DNA of 64,000 nucleotides from Gluconobacter albidus (GTDB lineage: Bacteria; Pseudomonadota; Alphaproteobacteria; Acetobacterales; Acetobacteraceae). The stretch covers positions 1-64,000 of the forward strand of contig NZ_BEWL01000002.1 of NCBI RefSeq assembly GCF_002723915.1, read 5' to 3'. This document shows positions 34,785 through 43,852 of this stretch, one piece after another. The notes beneath the pieces are model-generated. The model did not search any database, was not told the DNA's origin, and saw only the letters and a list, made by a program, of their open reading frames with translations. Position 1 is the first letter of the stretch; the number at the start of each line of letters is the position of its first letter. Both the position numbers and the translations under genes were made by a program.

Positions 34785-35765
34785 TCAGCCCGGAGCGTCA
34801 GCATGAAGGGTGAAGAGATCCTGCCGACGGTCTTCGGAGCGTGTGATCGGCCCCGAGAAAGCTGCGTTCGAAAACGCGGCGCGATGCTCCAGAATACCGA
34901 TCAGTTGCGTGGCCTGTGCGGACTGTCCTTCCAGGGAGACATGACGCTCATGGAGATGCAGTTCCGTCAGGAACGTATCTTCCGGCAAGGCCTGCGTGAG
35001 CGTCTGCAACACGAGGAGGGACGATCCCAGCCTGTGTTCTTCCCGGCGGATGGCGGCCGGCCCCTGTGTGAAACCGGCGATGTCCCGTCGCAGCGCCTCG
35101 GCCTGCTGCTTTTCTGTGGACAGCGCGGAAAGGGCGTGATCGAGCCGCAGACGCGAGATCTCCTGACGGATGAAGGGAGCTGCGATCAGGGCAAGACCCA
35201 GCAGGACGAGCAGGGAAGGCCGGATTTTCCTGACTTTCGAGGGCGTGCCAAGTGGAAGGACGCCTTCCATCCCTTCGCACCGCAGATGTGTCGGGATAAC
35301 GGCATGCTCTGCCAGTTCCTGCATCGCCGCTTCAAAGGTACGGCGTGGTGCCACGAGAAGGCGGAAGCCCACCTGACCGTTACGCAGGGGGAAGGCTTTC
35401 CCCGTTGGCGTGACAGTCCAGACGACGTCTTCGGGGCGGAACGGGGTCAGCCTGTCCAGATCGTAGCCGATGGTCTGCACCGCATGGGGGGCGGCTGCGC
35501 GGGGTAAAGTGAGTTCACGCGAAAGGATGGCACCGGCAGGCAGGACAAGGCAGACCGGCGCGGGACGGGCTGAAAGAAGGCTCTTCTTGCGGGAGGCCGG
35601 GCGCGGAAGGCGGGACAGGCTGCCGGGCTCGAGGGTTCCGTCCCGCCGGACCGGGAGGCGCAGATCCTGCCGCTGGTCCCGCCTCAGGGCGGCAGGCAGG
35701 AGCTCCGCCATACGGCTCACCCACCAGCGGAAAACAGCCTCAGGCCCCGGTATCGACAGGATCAT
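34785..35765 (-). CDS. gspL: T2SS assembly platform protein GspL-like
   Basis: Protein of 326 residues. The N-terminal cytoplasmic domain is reduced compared with classical GspL. A membrane helix lies at about 185-200 (PSLLVLLGLALIAAPFI), followed by a coiled coil and a PilN-like periplasmic domain (about 255-326). It recruits the GspE ATPase and pairs with GspM. It heads the minus-strand gspL-M-D-K operon, with a TATAAT-type -10 about 125 bases upstream. Confidence 0.75.
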   Translation of the reverse strand: MILSIPGPEAVFRWWVSRMAELLPAALRRDQRQDLRLPVRRDGTLEPGSLSRLPRPASRKKSLLSARPAPVCLVLPAGAILSRELTLPRAAAPHAVQTIGYDLDRLTPFRPEDVVWTVTPTGKAFPLRNGQVGFRLLVAPRRTFEAAMQELAEHAVIPTHLRCEGMEGVLPLGTPSKVRKIRPSLLVLLGLALIAAPFIRQEISRLRLDHALSALSTEKQQAEALRRDIAGFTQGPAAIRREEHRLGSSLLVLQTLTQALPEDTFLTELHLHERHVSLEGQSAQATQLIGILEHRAAFSNAAFSGPITRSEDRRQDLFTLHADAPG

Positions 35766-35969
35766 GCGTTAAGACAGAACATGGGAAAAGCGGGGAGGGG
35801 CCACCTGATGAAACGGTCCACATGAAAGGCAATGAAAAGCTTCGCGAGGCAATATCATTGCACCCCTGCACGATGACAGGGTTGGAATATTATAAATTCA
35901 TGACAGTTCGAAAACCTCTCTGCCCCTGCATCAGGGCATCGGGTAAGTCATCGCAGGATCATGTCAGGA
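35766..35969 (-). promoter_or_regulatory. Promoter region of gspL-M-D-K
   Basis: A 204-base gap. The minus strand holds a perfect TATAAT (35889-35894) with a poor -35 (TTTTCG-like), AT-rich against the flanks. It is the best visible promoter for the gspL operon. Nothing coding is seen here. Confidence 0.4.
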
Positions 35970-36764
35970 TCACGAACGGCATAGCATGAGACGCGCCAGC
36001 CAGATCGCCGCGGCAAGGCACGGGCCAAAGGGAACAAGGATCGTCATGTTGAAGCGCCCCGAGCGCATGGCCGTTGCCAGAGCCAGCACGATACCCAAGG
36101 CCGAACCCGCACCGATGACGACAGGCAGCGCGCCCAGCCCGACCCAGGCTCCGCCCATGGCCAGCAGCTTGACGTCCCCACCTCCGAGACCCTGCCTGTG
36201 ACGGATCATCCGGTATCCGGCGGCAATGAGTGCAAAGATCAGCCACCCCGCCGCACTCCCGAGCGCACGGTCGAGCACGCCGTCCGTTCCGGCTGTGGCA
36301 TATCCTTCCACAAGCCCCATCAGAAGCAGCGGCAGCGTCAGCATGTCGGGAAGCCGCAGGCAGGTGAGGTCGATCACGGAGAGGGCCAGCAACCCCCAGC
36401 CGAGGATGCAGTCTCCCACAAAGGACAACGCGTCCCAGTCGGCCAGCCGGAAGGGGAGATCCTGAAAATGACCGGCGATCACGCGGGTCAAAAGGGCCAT
36501 GGCGGGCACGGTGAGCGCTGCAAGTTCGATCCAGAGATGGTCTGGGGTAATCCGGCTCTTGCAGTGACGGCATCGCCCCTTCTGCGCCGCATAGGACAGG
36601 ATCGGGATCAGGTCGCGGGCAGACAGCGGAACATGGCAGCTTTCACAATGCGAGCGGCCGGAGACCACGGTTTCCCCCCTCGGGATCCGGCGTATGAGCA
36701 CGCCCAGGAAACTCCCCGCAACTGGGGCCAGAAGGAAAACGGCAACAAGCAGGGAAACGGTCAT
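35970..36764 (-). CDS. gspO: Prepilin peptidase GspO
   Basis: Membrane aspartyl protease and N-methylase that processes GspG, H, I, J and K, 264 residues from ATG 36764, where the first membrane helix starts (a longer upstream frame is arginine-rich shadow). The zinc tetracysteine motif is present (CESC and CRHC, about residues 40 and 67). Catalytic Asp residues are seen in LSVIDLTCLRLPD and in GGGDVKLL. It is divergent from gspE across an 85-base gap. Confidence 0.93.
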   Translation of the reverse strand: MTVSLLVAVFLLAPVAGSFLGVLIRRIPRGETVVSGRSHCESCHVPLSARDLIPILSYAAQKGRCRHCKSRITPDHLWIELAALTVPAMALLTRVIAGHFQDLPFRLADWDALSFVGDCILGWGLLALSVIDLTCLRLPDMLTLPLLLMGLVEGYATAGTDGVLDRALGSAAGWLIFALIAAGYRMIRHRQGLGGGDVKLLAMGGAWVGLGALPVVIGAGSALGIVLALATAMRSGRFNMTILVPFGPCLAAAIWLARLMLCRS

Positions 36765-36849
36765 GGCGATGGGACACTGGCGGATTTGCAATCGCACGAC
36801 AAGCACGTGAGAAGCGGGCGTCCGCCCGGCCCGGCAACCGGAGTTCGCC

Positions 36850-38541
36850 ATGCTCCCGGCTGACACGCGCCTTGAGGCCGCGCTGAGCGAGCGTGGCGTC
36901 TGCGAAGGTCGCGCGCTGGAGCGGGCCCGCAATGTCGCGACCGAGACCGGACAGTCTCTGGCGCTTGTTCTGCTCCAGCTCGGTCTGGTCAGCGAGGGCG
37001 ATCTGGCCGCAACCTATGCGGCCACGCTGGACGTAACGGTTCTGACGCCGGAGGATCTGGCCACCGTTCAGGAACCGGTCCTGCCCGACGATCTGGGGTC
37101 ACGGTTCCTGCATCAGGCACGGGCCGTTCCGCTGGACTGCGCACACGGCACGCTGCGTCTGGCCATGGCAGATCCGCTGGATGATTATACGTCGGCTGCT
37201 GTTCAACTCGCCACGGGCTGTGAGGTCCGGCGTGAGGTGGGACGGCCGTCGGATATTTCGGCGATTTTGAACCGGCTTTATCCTGAGGACGGCGCGGACG
37301 GCTCCGAAGGGCAGGGTGCTTTCGATGCGGAAGGGTCTGCCGCGGAGGACGATACGGACCGGCTGAAGGATCTTGCCAGCGAGGCGCCGATTATCCGGCT
37401 GGTGAACCAGCTGATTTTCCAGGCGGTGGAAACGCGGGCGTCGGATATTCATATCGAACCCTTCGAGGACCGGCTTGTGGTCCGGTATCGTTATGACGGC
37501 GTTCTGCATGAGGTGGACAGCCAGAGCCCGCGTCTGGCCGCGGCGATCGTGTCGCGCATCAAGATCATGGCAAAGCTGGATATTGCGGAGCGCAGGTTGC
37601 CGCAGGACGGGCGCATCAAGCTGGCCGTGCGCGGGCATGAGGTGGATTTCCGGGTCTCGACCGTTCCGTCGCTGCATGGGGAGACAGTTGTCCTGCGCGT
37701 TCTGGACCGGACGACCGTCAGTTTCGACTACAGCCGTCTGGGCCTCGCGCCCTCCGTCATCGCGGCGTTCCGCTCTGCGCTGGAGATGCCCAACGGGATT
37801 GTTCTGGTGACGGGGCCAACAGGTTCGGGCAAGACCACCACCCTTTATACGGGGCTGGCCGGGCTCAATGCGACCGAACGCAATGTCATGACGGTCGAGG
37901 ACCCGGTGGAGTATCAGCTCTCGGGGATCAACCAGCTTCAGATCAGGCCGGCCATTGGGCTGACATTTGCCAGTCTGCTCCGCGCCATTCTGCGTCAGGA
38001 CCCTGATGTCATCATGGTCGGCGAGATCCGCGATATCGAGACCGTCCAGATTGCCGTTCAGGCAGCTTTGACCGGGCATCTCGTGCTGTCCACGCTGCAT
38101 ACGAATTCGGCTGCGGCGGCGGTGACGCGACTGCGGGACATGGGGCTGGAAGACTATCTCATGACGGCCGTTCTGCGCGGTATTCTGGCGCAGAGGCTTG
38201 TGCGGCGGCTGTGTGGACACTGTCGCCGTCCCGAAGCTGTCGATCCGGCACTGGCGCATCGTCTGGGTCTTGATCCGGGGGCGTCGCACACGCTGTGGCA
38301 TCCGGTCGGCTGTGCGGAGTGTCGTCAGACCGGCTATAGCGGCCGCAGTGCCGTGGCGGAATTTCTTCCGACATCGCGGGAGATCTCCCGCCTCATCATG
38401 GCTGGGGCGGACCATTCCGAGATCGAACAGGCAGCCGTTGCGGCAGGAATGGAAACGCTGTTTCAGGCGGGCCTGAGACTGGCGCTTGAAGGCGAGACGT
38501 CCCTTGAAGAGGTTTCGCGCATCATCGGGCATGACGGATGA
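36850..38541 (+). CDS. gspE: T2SS ATPase GspE
   Basis: Hexameric secretion ATPase, 563 residues. An N-terminal MshEN-type domain binds GspL. The ATPase core has Walker A (GPTGSGKTTTLY, about 322-333), the Asp box, Walker B (DPDVIMVGEIRD) and the His box (LSTLHTNSAA). A four-cysteine zinc site (LCGHC and GCAEC) completes it. It drives pseudopilus growth. It overlaps gspF (ATGA). Confidence 0.96.
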   Translation: MLPADTRLEAALSERGVCEGRALERARNVATETGQSLALVLLQLGLVSEGDLAATYAATLDVTVLTPEDLATVQEPVLPDDLGSRFLHQARAVPLDCAHGTLRLAMADPLDDYTSAAVQLATGCEVRREVGRPSDISAILNRLYPEDGADGSEGQGAFDAEGSAAEDDTDRLKDLASEAPIIRLVNQLIFQAVETRASDIHIEPFEDRLVVRYRYDGVLHEVDSQSPRLAAAIVSRIKIMAKLDIAERRLPQDGRIKLAVRGHEVDFRVSTVPSLHGETVVLRVLDRTTVSFDYSRLGLAPSVIAAFRSALEMPNGIVLVTGPTGSGKTTTLYTGLAGLNATERNVMTVEDPVEYQLSGINQLQIRPAIGLTFASLLRAILRQDPDVIMVGEIRDIETVQIAVQAALTGHLVLSTLHTNSAAAAVTRLRDMGLEDYLMTAVLRGILAQRLVRRLCGHCRRPEAVDPALAHRLGLDPGASHTLWHPVGCAECRQTGYSGRSAVAEFLPTSREISRLIMAGADHSEIEQAAVAAGMETLFQAGLRLALEGETSLEEVSRIIGHDG

Positions 38542-39788
38542 GTGCGGCATCGGGTCCTTCCGAGACGTGGCACTACAGCGCGGTTGGTCCGGACGGGCGG
38601 CTGGTGCATGGCGATATGCTTGCCAGCACGGAACAGCAGGTGATGCAGCGGCTGCAACGCCAGAAACTGATGGTCGTGCAGGTTGCGCCCGCAACGCGGC
38701 GGGGCGCAGTGCAGGGTGGTGTGCGGGTGCTGCTGGGGCGACGCCATACGCTTCGGCTGCGGCCTGCGGAGGTTGCGGATTTTACCCGCAAACTGGCAAC
38801 CATGCTGACCGCCGGGCTCGATCTGGACCGTGCCCTCAGGTTTCTGGGGGAAACGGCCGTGGGGCCGCGCAATGGTCGGGTCATCGGAGCGTTGCGGGAC
38901 CGGGTCAGGGATGGTGAGGCCTTTGCCGAGGCCCTTGAGACCATGCCCTCCGTCTTTCCGAAACTCTATGTGGGCATGGTCCGGGCCGGGGAAGCGGGGG
39001 GCGCGCTGGGAGAGGCTTTGCTGCATCTTTCGGAGTTGCTCGAACGGGAGAGAAAGCTGCGGGCGACCATCCAGTCCGCGATGATCTATCCGGCGGTTCT
39101 GGTCGTGGCGTCCGTGTTTTCGATCGTGCTTCTGCTGACGCAGGTGCTGCCGCAGTTCGTGCCTCTGTTTGAGGAAAATGGCGCCACCCTGCCGCTTGCA
39201 ACGCGGATCGTGATTGCGACGGGCAGTTTCCTGACGCATTGGGGGCTGGTGCTGCTGGTCGCTTTCGGAATTGCGGGCGTCAGTATTCACGCAGCGCTTC
39301 GGAAGCCTGAGCGGCGGCTTGTCTTTGACCGTTTTCTGCTGCGGGTTCCGATCCTCGGATCGTTGTTGCTGGAGATCATGGCCGCCCAGTTTACCCGCAC
39401 GCTCGGCACGCTGATGCAGAACGGTGTGCCTATTGTGGGGGCTCTGAGGATCACGGAAGGGGTGATTGGCAATACGGCGGGCGCGGCGTGTGTGAGCGAG
39501 GCCACGCGGGACATGCGCGAGGGGCGGGGCCTGGCCTATTCTCTGGAGCGGACGAAGGTTTTTCCCGAAGCCATGATCCATTTTCTGCGCGTGGGTGAAG
39601 AAACGGCACAGCTTTCGGCCATTGCACTGCGGTCTGCGGATATTCACGAGGATGCAAGCCGCGTCATCATCCAGCGTCTTCTGGCCATTCTCGTCCCGGC
39701 GATTACCATCATCATGGGCGTTCTGGTGGCTGGAATTGTTTCCGCGCTGCTTCTGGCGATGCTGAGCCTCAATGATCTTGCACATTGA
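38538..39788 (+). CDS. gspF: T2SS inner-membrane platform protein GspF
   Basis: PilC/GspF family protein, 416 residues, with two repeated cytoplasmic helical domains (about 75-175 and 275-375) and three membrane helices. Typical features are FTRKLATMLTAGLDLDRAL and FTRTLGTLMQNGVPIVGAL. It couples GspE rotation to pseudopilin addition. It overlaps gspE by four and gspH by 17 bases. Confidence 0.96.
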   Translation: MSAASGPSETWHYSAVGPDGRLVHGDMLASTEQQVMQRLQRQKLMVVQVAPATRRGAVQGGVRVLLGRRHTLRLRPAEVADFTRKLATMLTAGLDLDRALRFLGETAVGPRNGRVIGALRDRVRDGEAFAEALETMPSVFPKLYVGMVRAGEAGGALGEALLHLSELLERERKLRATIQSAMIYPAVLVVASVFSIVLLLTQVLPQFVPLFEENGATLPLATRIVIATGSFLTHWGLVLLVAFGIAGVSIHAALRKPERRLVFDRFLLRVPILGSLLLEIMAAQFTRTLGTLMQNGVPIVGALRITEGVIGNTAGAACVSEATRDMREGRGLAYSLERTKVFPEAMIHFLRVGEETAQLSAIALRSADIHEDASRVIIQRLLAILVPAITIIMGVLVAGIVSALLLAMLSLNDLAH

Positions 39789-40239
39789 CGCACAGAGCCG
39801 GGGGGAGGCCGGTTTTACCCTTCTGGAAATCATGGTGGTGCTGGCCATTGCCGGAATCCTGCTGGGTGTTGCGCTGGAGCGGGGACCGCTGCGGAGTGAG
39901 GCACTGTCGTTTTCCGTGGCGCGGCGACAGGTCGTGGATCTTCTGCATCAGGCGCAGGATCTGTCTGAAACCCGCGGTGAAACCGTGACGGTTCTGCTGG
40001 ACAGCGCGGAGGGGACGTTCCTGACGGTTGAGGGGCACACACTCCGGACGACGCGCATTCACAAGCCTGCGCGGGTGTTTGTTCCGACGGTCTCTGGCGG
40101 GATGATGGCGCGGGCGTCTTACCGGTTCATGGCGGATGGGCGCGTGACGGGGGAGCCGCTGATGGTTGTTCTGGGGCATCATGCTGCCCTTGTCCGCTTC
40201 AGCGACGTGACGGGACGGATCCAGATTGATGAGCGCTGA
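39772..40239 (+). CDS. gspH: T2SS minor pseudopilin GspH
   Basis: Minor pseudopilin, 155 residues, with prepilin site G|FTLLEIMVVLAIAGILLGV after Gly14 and a GspH-type C-terminal domain (LDSAEGTFLTVEGHTLRT). It is encoded in the canonical H-I-J order, overlapping gspF and gspI. Confidence 0.88.
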   Translation: MILHIDAQSRGEAGFTLLEIMVVLAIAGILLGVALERGPLRSEALSFSVARRQVVDLLHQAQDLSETRGETVTVLLDSAEGTFLTVEGHTLRTTRIHKPARVFVPTVSGGMMARASYRFMADGRVTGEPLMVVLGHHAALVRFSDVTGRIQIDER

Positions 40240-40642
40240 ACGACCGGTCCGCACTTTGCGCCAGGATCAGGGCTTCACTCTGCTGGAAGTCATCGTGGCC
40301 CTGATGATCGCGGGTTTTGCCCTGGCTGCCATGCTAGGCTCGATCGAAGCGGGGCTGGCGGGTGGGGGACGGGCGGATCATGGTCTGCGTCTGCTTTCTG
40401 TGGCCAGGTCGCAGTTGGAGGGTGCGCTGGCCATGCCGTCTTTCCGGCCGGGTTCGCAGACCTATGACATCCCGCCGCATTATCATTCCAGTGTGGATAT
40501 CCGCCAGATTGCGGTTTCTCCGGCGCGGGGGGAGCGGGCGTCACTGGGGCTGTTTTCGGTGGAGGTGCGGGTGTGGGAAGACGGCGCGGCGCGGTCTGTG
40601 TCTCTGTCGGGGAGGGCAGTGGGGGCTGCGGTGCAGGAATGA
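40229..40642 (+). CDS. gspI: T2SS minor pseudopilin GspI
   Basis: Minor pseudopilin, 137 residues, with prepilin site G|FTLLEVIVALMIAGFALAAM after Gly15. It begins the pseudopilus tip together with GspJ and GspK. ATG 40229 is preferred to the adjoining TTG 40226. It overlaps gspH by 11 bases and gspJ by four. Confidence 0.88.
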   Translation: MSAERPVRTLRQDQGFTLLEVIVALMIAGFALAAMLGSIEAGLAGGGRADHGLRLLSVARSQLEGALAMPSFRPGSQTYDIPPHYHSSVDIRQIAVSPARGERASLGLFSVEVRVWEDGAARSVSLSGRAVGAAVQE

Positions 40643-41250
40643 AGCTAGGTCTGGGGTCTGATTCGGGAGAAGACGGTTTTACGCTGCTGGAAATTCTGGT
40701 CGTGACGGTCGTGTTCGGGCTGCTGTCCGTCGCCCTCTGGCAGGGTGTGGGTGTGGGAACGCGGGGCTGGTCACAGGCGGAGCGACGCTATGGCGACGAA
40801 GCGACGTTTCAGGGGGCGGAAGAGGCCCTGCGTCGTCTGATCGAGCGTGCGGAGACGCCTGATGGCCGGGGCGCCTCTCTTTTTTCCGGTGATGCGGAGC
40901 GGCTTGGTTTCGTGTCGTGGCTGCCGGAGCAGGGCGGTTATGGCAGGCAGGTTCAGGTGGGGTTGGGCGTGGATGCGGGCAAACGGCTGGTTCTGCGCTG
41001 GCGGCGGTTCCGCCGGGCGGACTGCGCTCTGCAACCTGAAATTCCGCATGAAGAAACGCTGGCCCGCGACGTAGGGCGCGTTGAATTTTCCTATTACGGC
41101 GTCGTTGAGGGACATTATGTCTGGCAGAAAACATGGGAAAGCCGGGGGCTTCCCATGCTGGTCCGCATCCGGATGGAGCGCGTCGACGGAGGGGCGCTCT
41201 GGCCCGCCATTCTGGTGCGCCCGCTGCTCGCCGCTCCGGCGGGGGAGTGA
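40639..41250 (+). CDS. gspJ: T2SS minor pseudopilin GspJ
   Basis: Minor pseudopilin, 203 residues, with prepilin site G|FTLLEILVVTVVFGLLSVAL. The C-terminal domain has VEFSYYGVVEGHYVWQKTWE and ends LLAAPAGE, as in GspJ. The start at 40639 overlaps the gspI stop (ATGA); the frame remains open upstream only as a gspI shadow. Confidence 0.88.
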   Translation: MKLGLGSDSGEDGFTLLEILVVTVVFGLLSVALWQGVGVGTRGWSQAERRYGDEATFQGAEEALRRLIERAETPDGRGASLFSGDAERLGFVSWLPEQGGYGRQVQVGLGVDAGKRLVLRWRRFRRADCALQPEIPHEETLARDVGRVEFSYYGVVEGHYVWQKTWESRGLPMLVRIRMERVDGGALWPAILVRPLLAAPAGE

Positions 41251-41254
41251 GGAG

Positions 41255-41821
41255 ATGAGGGCGGAAAATGCGGCCGGTTCGGAGAAGAGGCGTTTCAGAA
41301 TGATGTTGGGTCGATGGTCTCAGGTCGGTCTGTTCGCGAGCCTCCTGCTGATGGGGCAGGCCTGTGCCCAACCGTCAAAGGAACCGCAGAAGGTTGATGT
41401 CGACTCTATTCTGGGGCGTCCCCTGTTTGAGCCTGACCGGCAGCCCCGGGGCAGGGGCGCTGTGCAGGCGGGGGAGCCGCAGGTTGTGGGGATTTCCGGT
41501 CGTCCGGGAGGATGGCGGGCGATCATCCGGACCGGCGCCGCTGGCAGTCGCGGCAGGGTTGTGGGTGTGGGAGAGCGTGTGGGCGACTGGAATGTTGCGG
41601 AGATCAGCGCGACCGGGGTGATTCTCCGGCGCGGGCAAAGTGTGCGGCGTCTCGCTCCGGTTTTTGTAAAACATCCTGTTCAGACTGTCCCCCAGCTGCA
41701 GTCCCAGCCGCAGGGGGCAACGGCGCCGGTGATGCCGGTGCCTGCCCCGCCGGCGGCCCCTGTTTCGGGCCAGTTAAAGCCGACGTTTCATTTCGATCCG
41801 GCGTCGGGAGAGGCTCCGTGA
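41255..41821 (+). CDS. gspC: T2SS GspC/GspN-like inner-membrane protein
   Basis: Protein of 188 residues with one N-terminal hydrophobic segment (about 22-38, VGLFASLLLMGQACA). A short periplasmic domain follows: DSILGRPLFEPDRQPRGR, then an SH3-like region with VVGVGERVGDWNVAEISATG. This pattern fits the homology region of GspC that docks on the secretin. No PDZ domain is present; the tail is Pro/Gln-rich. GGAG before ATG 41255 sets the start. The last gene of the plus-strand T2SS block. Confidence 0.65.
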   Translation: MRAENAAGSEKRRFRMMLGRWSQVGLFASLLLMGQACAQPSKEPQKVDVDSILGRPLFEPDRQPRGRGAVQAGEPQVVGISGRPGGWRAIIRTGAAGSRGRVVGVGERVGDWNVAEISATGVILRRGQSVRRLAPVFVKHPVQTVPQLQSQPQGATAPVMPVPAPPAAPVSGQLKPTFHFDPASGEAP

Positions 41822-41999
41822 CACTGATGTGTCAAAGGATATCGTTTTTCACGAAACCATAACACTTCTTTCAAAGGCTTTCATTTAGTTAACGCACTGT
41901 CTCATCCACTGTGTTGGCGTGAGCCGGTCAAGGCGGTGTTCACCTGAACCTCTGGCACCCTGCTCCGGTCATGCCGTGCATCATGAAAGATTCCGCGAC

Positions 42000-43847
42000 G
42001 TGTCTGCGAAGCGCACCAAAATTGCACTGTCTGTTCTTCTCTCCCTGTCCGTTGCCGCTCCTGCCCTCAGCCAGGCCCGTGGCTGGAATCCCTGGAATGA
42101 TCAGGGACAGAACCAGAATCAGGGTTCATTCCAGCATGGGTCCGAGACGCGGACGCCCATTCGCCATCTGGTGGTGATCTATCAGGAGAACGTCTCCTTC
42201 GATCATTACTTCGCCACCTATCCGAAGGCTGCGAACCCTACGGGAGAGCCGGGCTTCAGGGCGCGCCCCGGTACGCCGACGGTCAACAACCTGCTTTCGC
42301 AGGGACTGCTGGAGCAGAACCCCAACACCAATGCGGCCAACGGATCTGACGCAGCGCTTCCGTTCCGTCTGGATCGCACGCAGGCCAGCACGGCTGACCA
42401 GAATCATGCCTATACGGCCGAACAGATGGCCTATGACAACGGCAAGGCGGACCTTTTCCCGCTTTATACCGGTCGTGGAACATCCGGCGGCGTTGGCGCT
42501 TTCGGCACCAAGGGGCAGGTTCTCGGCTATTACGATGGCAACACGGTCACGGCGTACTGGCGTTATGCACAGCGCTTTGCGATGAGCGACAATGCCTATA
42601 CCGACACCTATGGTCCTTCGACGCCGGGTGCGCTTGAAGTCGTTTCCGGCCAGACGAACGGTTTGAAGCTTCTGGCGACCACGCAGAAGCCGTCCACCGT
42701 TGCCAAGTCGTCCGCCTATGTGGCTGACGGACAGGGTGGCTGGACGATGGTTAATGACATCGACCCCGGCTACGATGCCTGCTCCTCCACGACCAATCAG
42801 GGCATGATGACGGGTCGTAATATCGGCGATCTGCTGAACGAGCGTGGCATCACCTGGGGCGGCTTCATGGGAGGCTTTGACCTCACCGCCTCCAATACGG
42901 ATGGGTCAACGGGTTGCTCGCGCACGACATATTCCAGCATCGTGTCCGAAAACGTTGCGGACTACATCCCGCATCACAACTGGTTCCAGTATTACCTCAG
43001 CACGTCCAACCCGACCCATGCCCGCCCGGCCTCGGTCAGTTCCATCGGATACAGCTACGTTCCTGGGACGGCGAAAAAGGAACCGGCAAATCATGAATAT
43101 GATCTGAAGGATTTCTACGCCGCCGTGAAAGCCGGCAACCTGCCTGCCGTGTCTTTCGTGAAGCTCCCCGCCTATCAGGACGGTCACGCCGGCTATTCCG
43201 ACCCGCTGGACGAGCAGGTTGGTGTGGTTGATGTGGTCAATGCCGTTCAGAAGCTACCGGAATGGCAGGATACGGCGATTCTGATCGCTTATGATGACTC
43301 CGACGGCTGGTATGACCATGCCTATGTCGCGCCGACACACGGCTCTTTCGATGCTGCTGCGGACCAGCTGGGTGGCGCGGGAATCTGCGGTACCGGTACG
43401 GCTCCGACAGGCGTTGGCGGAAAGCCGGTCAATGGTCGTTGCGGACCCGGCACGCGTATCCCGCTGATCGTGATTTCACCCTGGGCCAAGCAGAACTTCG
43501 TCAGCCATACCCTGACGACCCAGGCTTCCATCGCGCGCTTCATCGAAGACAACTGGCTCGGCGGCAAGCGTCTGGGGCAGGGGTCCTTTGACGCCACGGC
43601 TGGCAAGATCGACGATCTGTTCGATTTCCGTCATGACCCCAACACGGAAACGCTTGAACTCGACGACAACACGGGTGATATCGTTGCAACCCGTCACCCC
43701 CACCATGGCGGTGGCCATCAGTCTTCCGGGCATGATGACTCACCGTTTGGCCATCACTCGGGTGACACGGCTTCCAACGACAACGCGCAGGGTTATTTCT
43801 CCTCCCTGCTGTCCTCGATCTTCTCCATGTTTTCACGCTACCTCTGA
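42000..43847 (+). CDS. Exported phospholipase C/acid phosphatase-like phosphoesterase
   Basis: Secreted enzyme of 615 residues in the alkaline-phosphatase superfamily (phosphoesterase PF04185: phospholipase C and AcpA-like acid phosphatase). A signal peptide ends ALSQA, starting best from GTG 42000. ENVSFDHYFATYPKA carries the family nucleophile region. Metal-site segments include YDDSDGWYDH and GTRIPLIVISPWAK. The C-terminal 50 residues are His/Gly-rich, then amphipathic (SSLLSSIFSMFS). There is no lipobox. Its position right after the T2SS genes, 178 bases downstream of gspC, makes it the likeliest local T2SS substrate. Confidence 0.85.
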   Translation: MSAKRTKIALSVLLSLSVAAPALSQARGWNPWNDQGQNQNQGSFQHGSETRTPIRHLVVIYQENVSFDHYFATYPKAANPTGEPGFRARPGTPTVNNLLSQGLLEQNPNTNAANGSDAALPFRLDRTQASTADQNHAYTAEQMAYDNGKADLFPLYTGRGTSGGVGAFGTKGQVLGYYDGNTVTAYWRYAQRFAMSDNAYTDTYGPSTPGALEVVSGQTNGLKLLATTQKPSTVAKSSAYVADGQGGWTMVNDIDPGYDACSSTTNQGMMTGRNIGDLLNERGITWGGFMGGFDLTASNTDGSTGCSRTTYSSIVSENVADYIPHHNWFQYYLSTSNPTHARPASVSSIGYSYVPGTAKKEPANHEYDLKDFYAAVKAGNLPAVSFVKLPAYQDGHAGYSDPLDEQVGVVDVVNAVQKLPEWQDTAILIAYDDSDGWYDHAYVAPTHGSFDAAADQLGGAGICGTGTAPTGVGGKPVNGRCGPGTRIPLIVISPWAKQNFVSHTLTTQASIARFIEDNWLGGKRLGQGSFDATAGKIDDLFDFRHDPNTETLELDDNTGDIVATRHPHHGGGHQSSGHDDSPFGHHSGDTASNDNAQGYFSSLLSSIFSMFSRYL

Positions 43848-43852
43848 TCTTT

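Noticed and set aside
37099-39848. Two long minus-strand frames (531 and 461 codons) opposite gspE and gspF
   Set aside because: Products are low-complexity and Arg/Gln/His-rich, while gspE and gspF on the other strand carry every expected motif.
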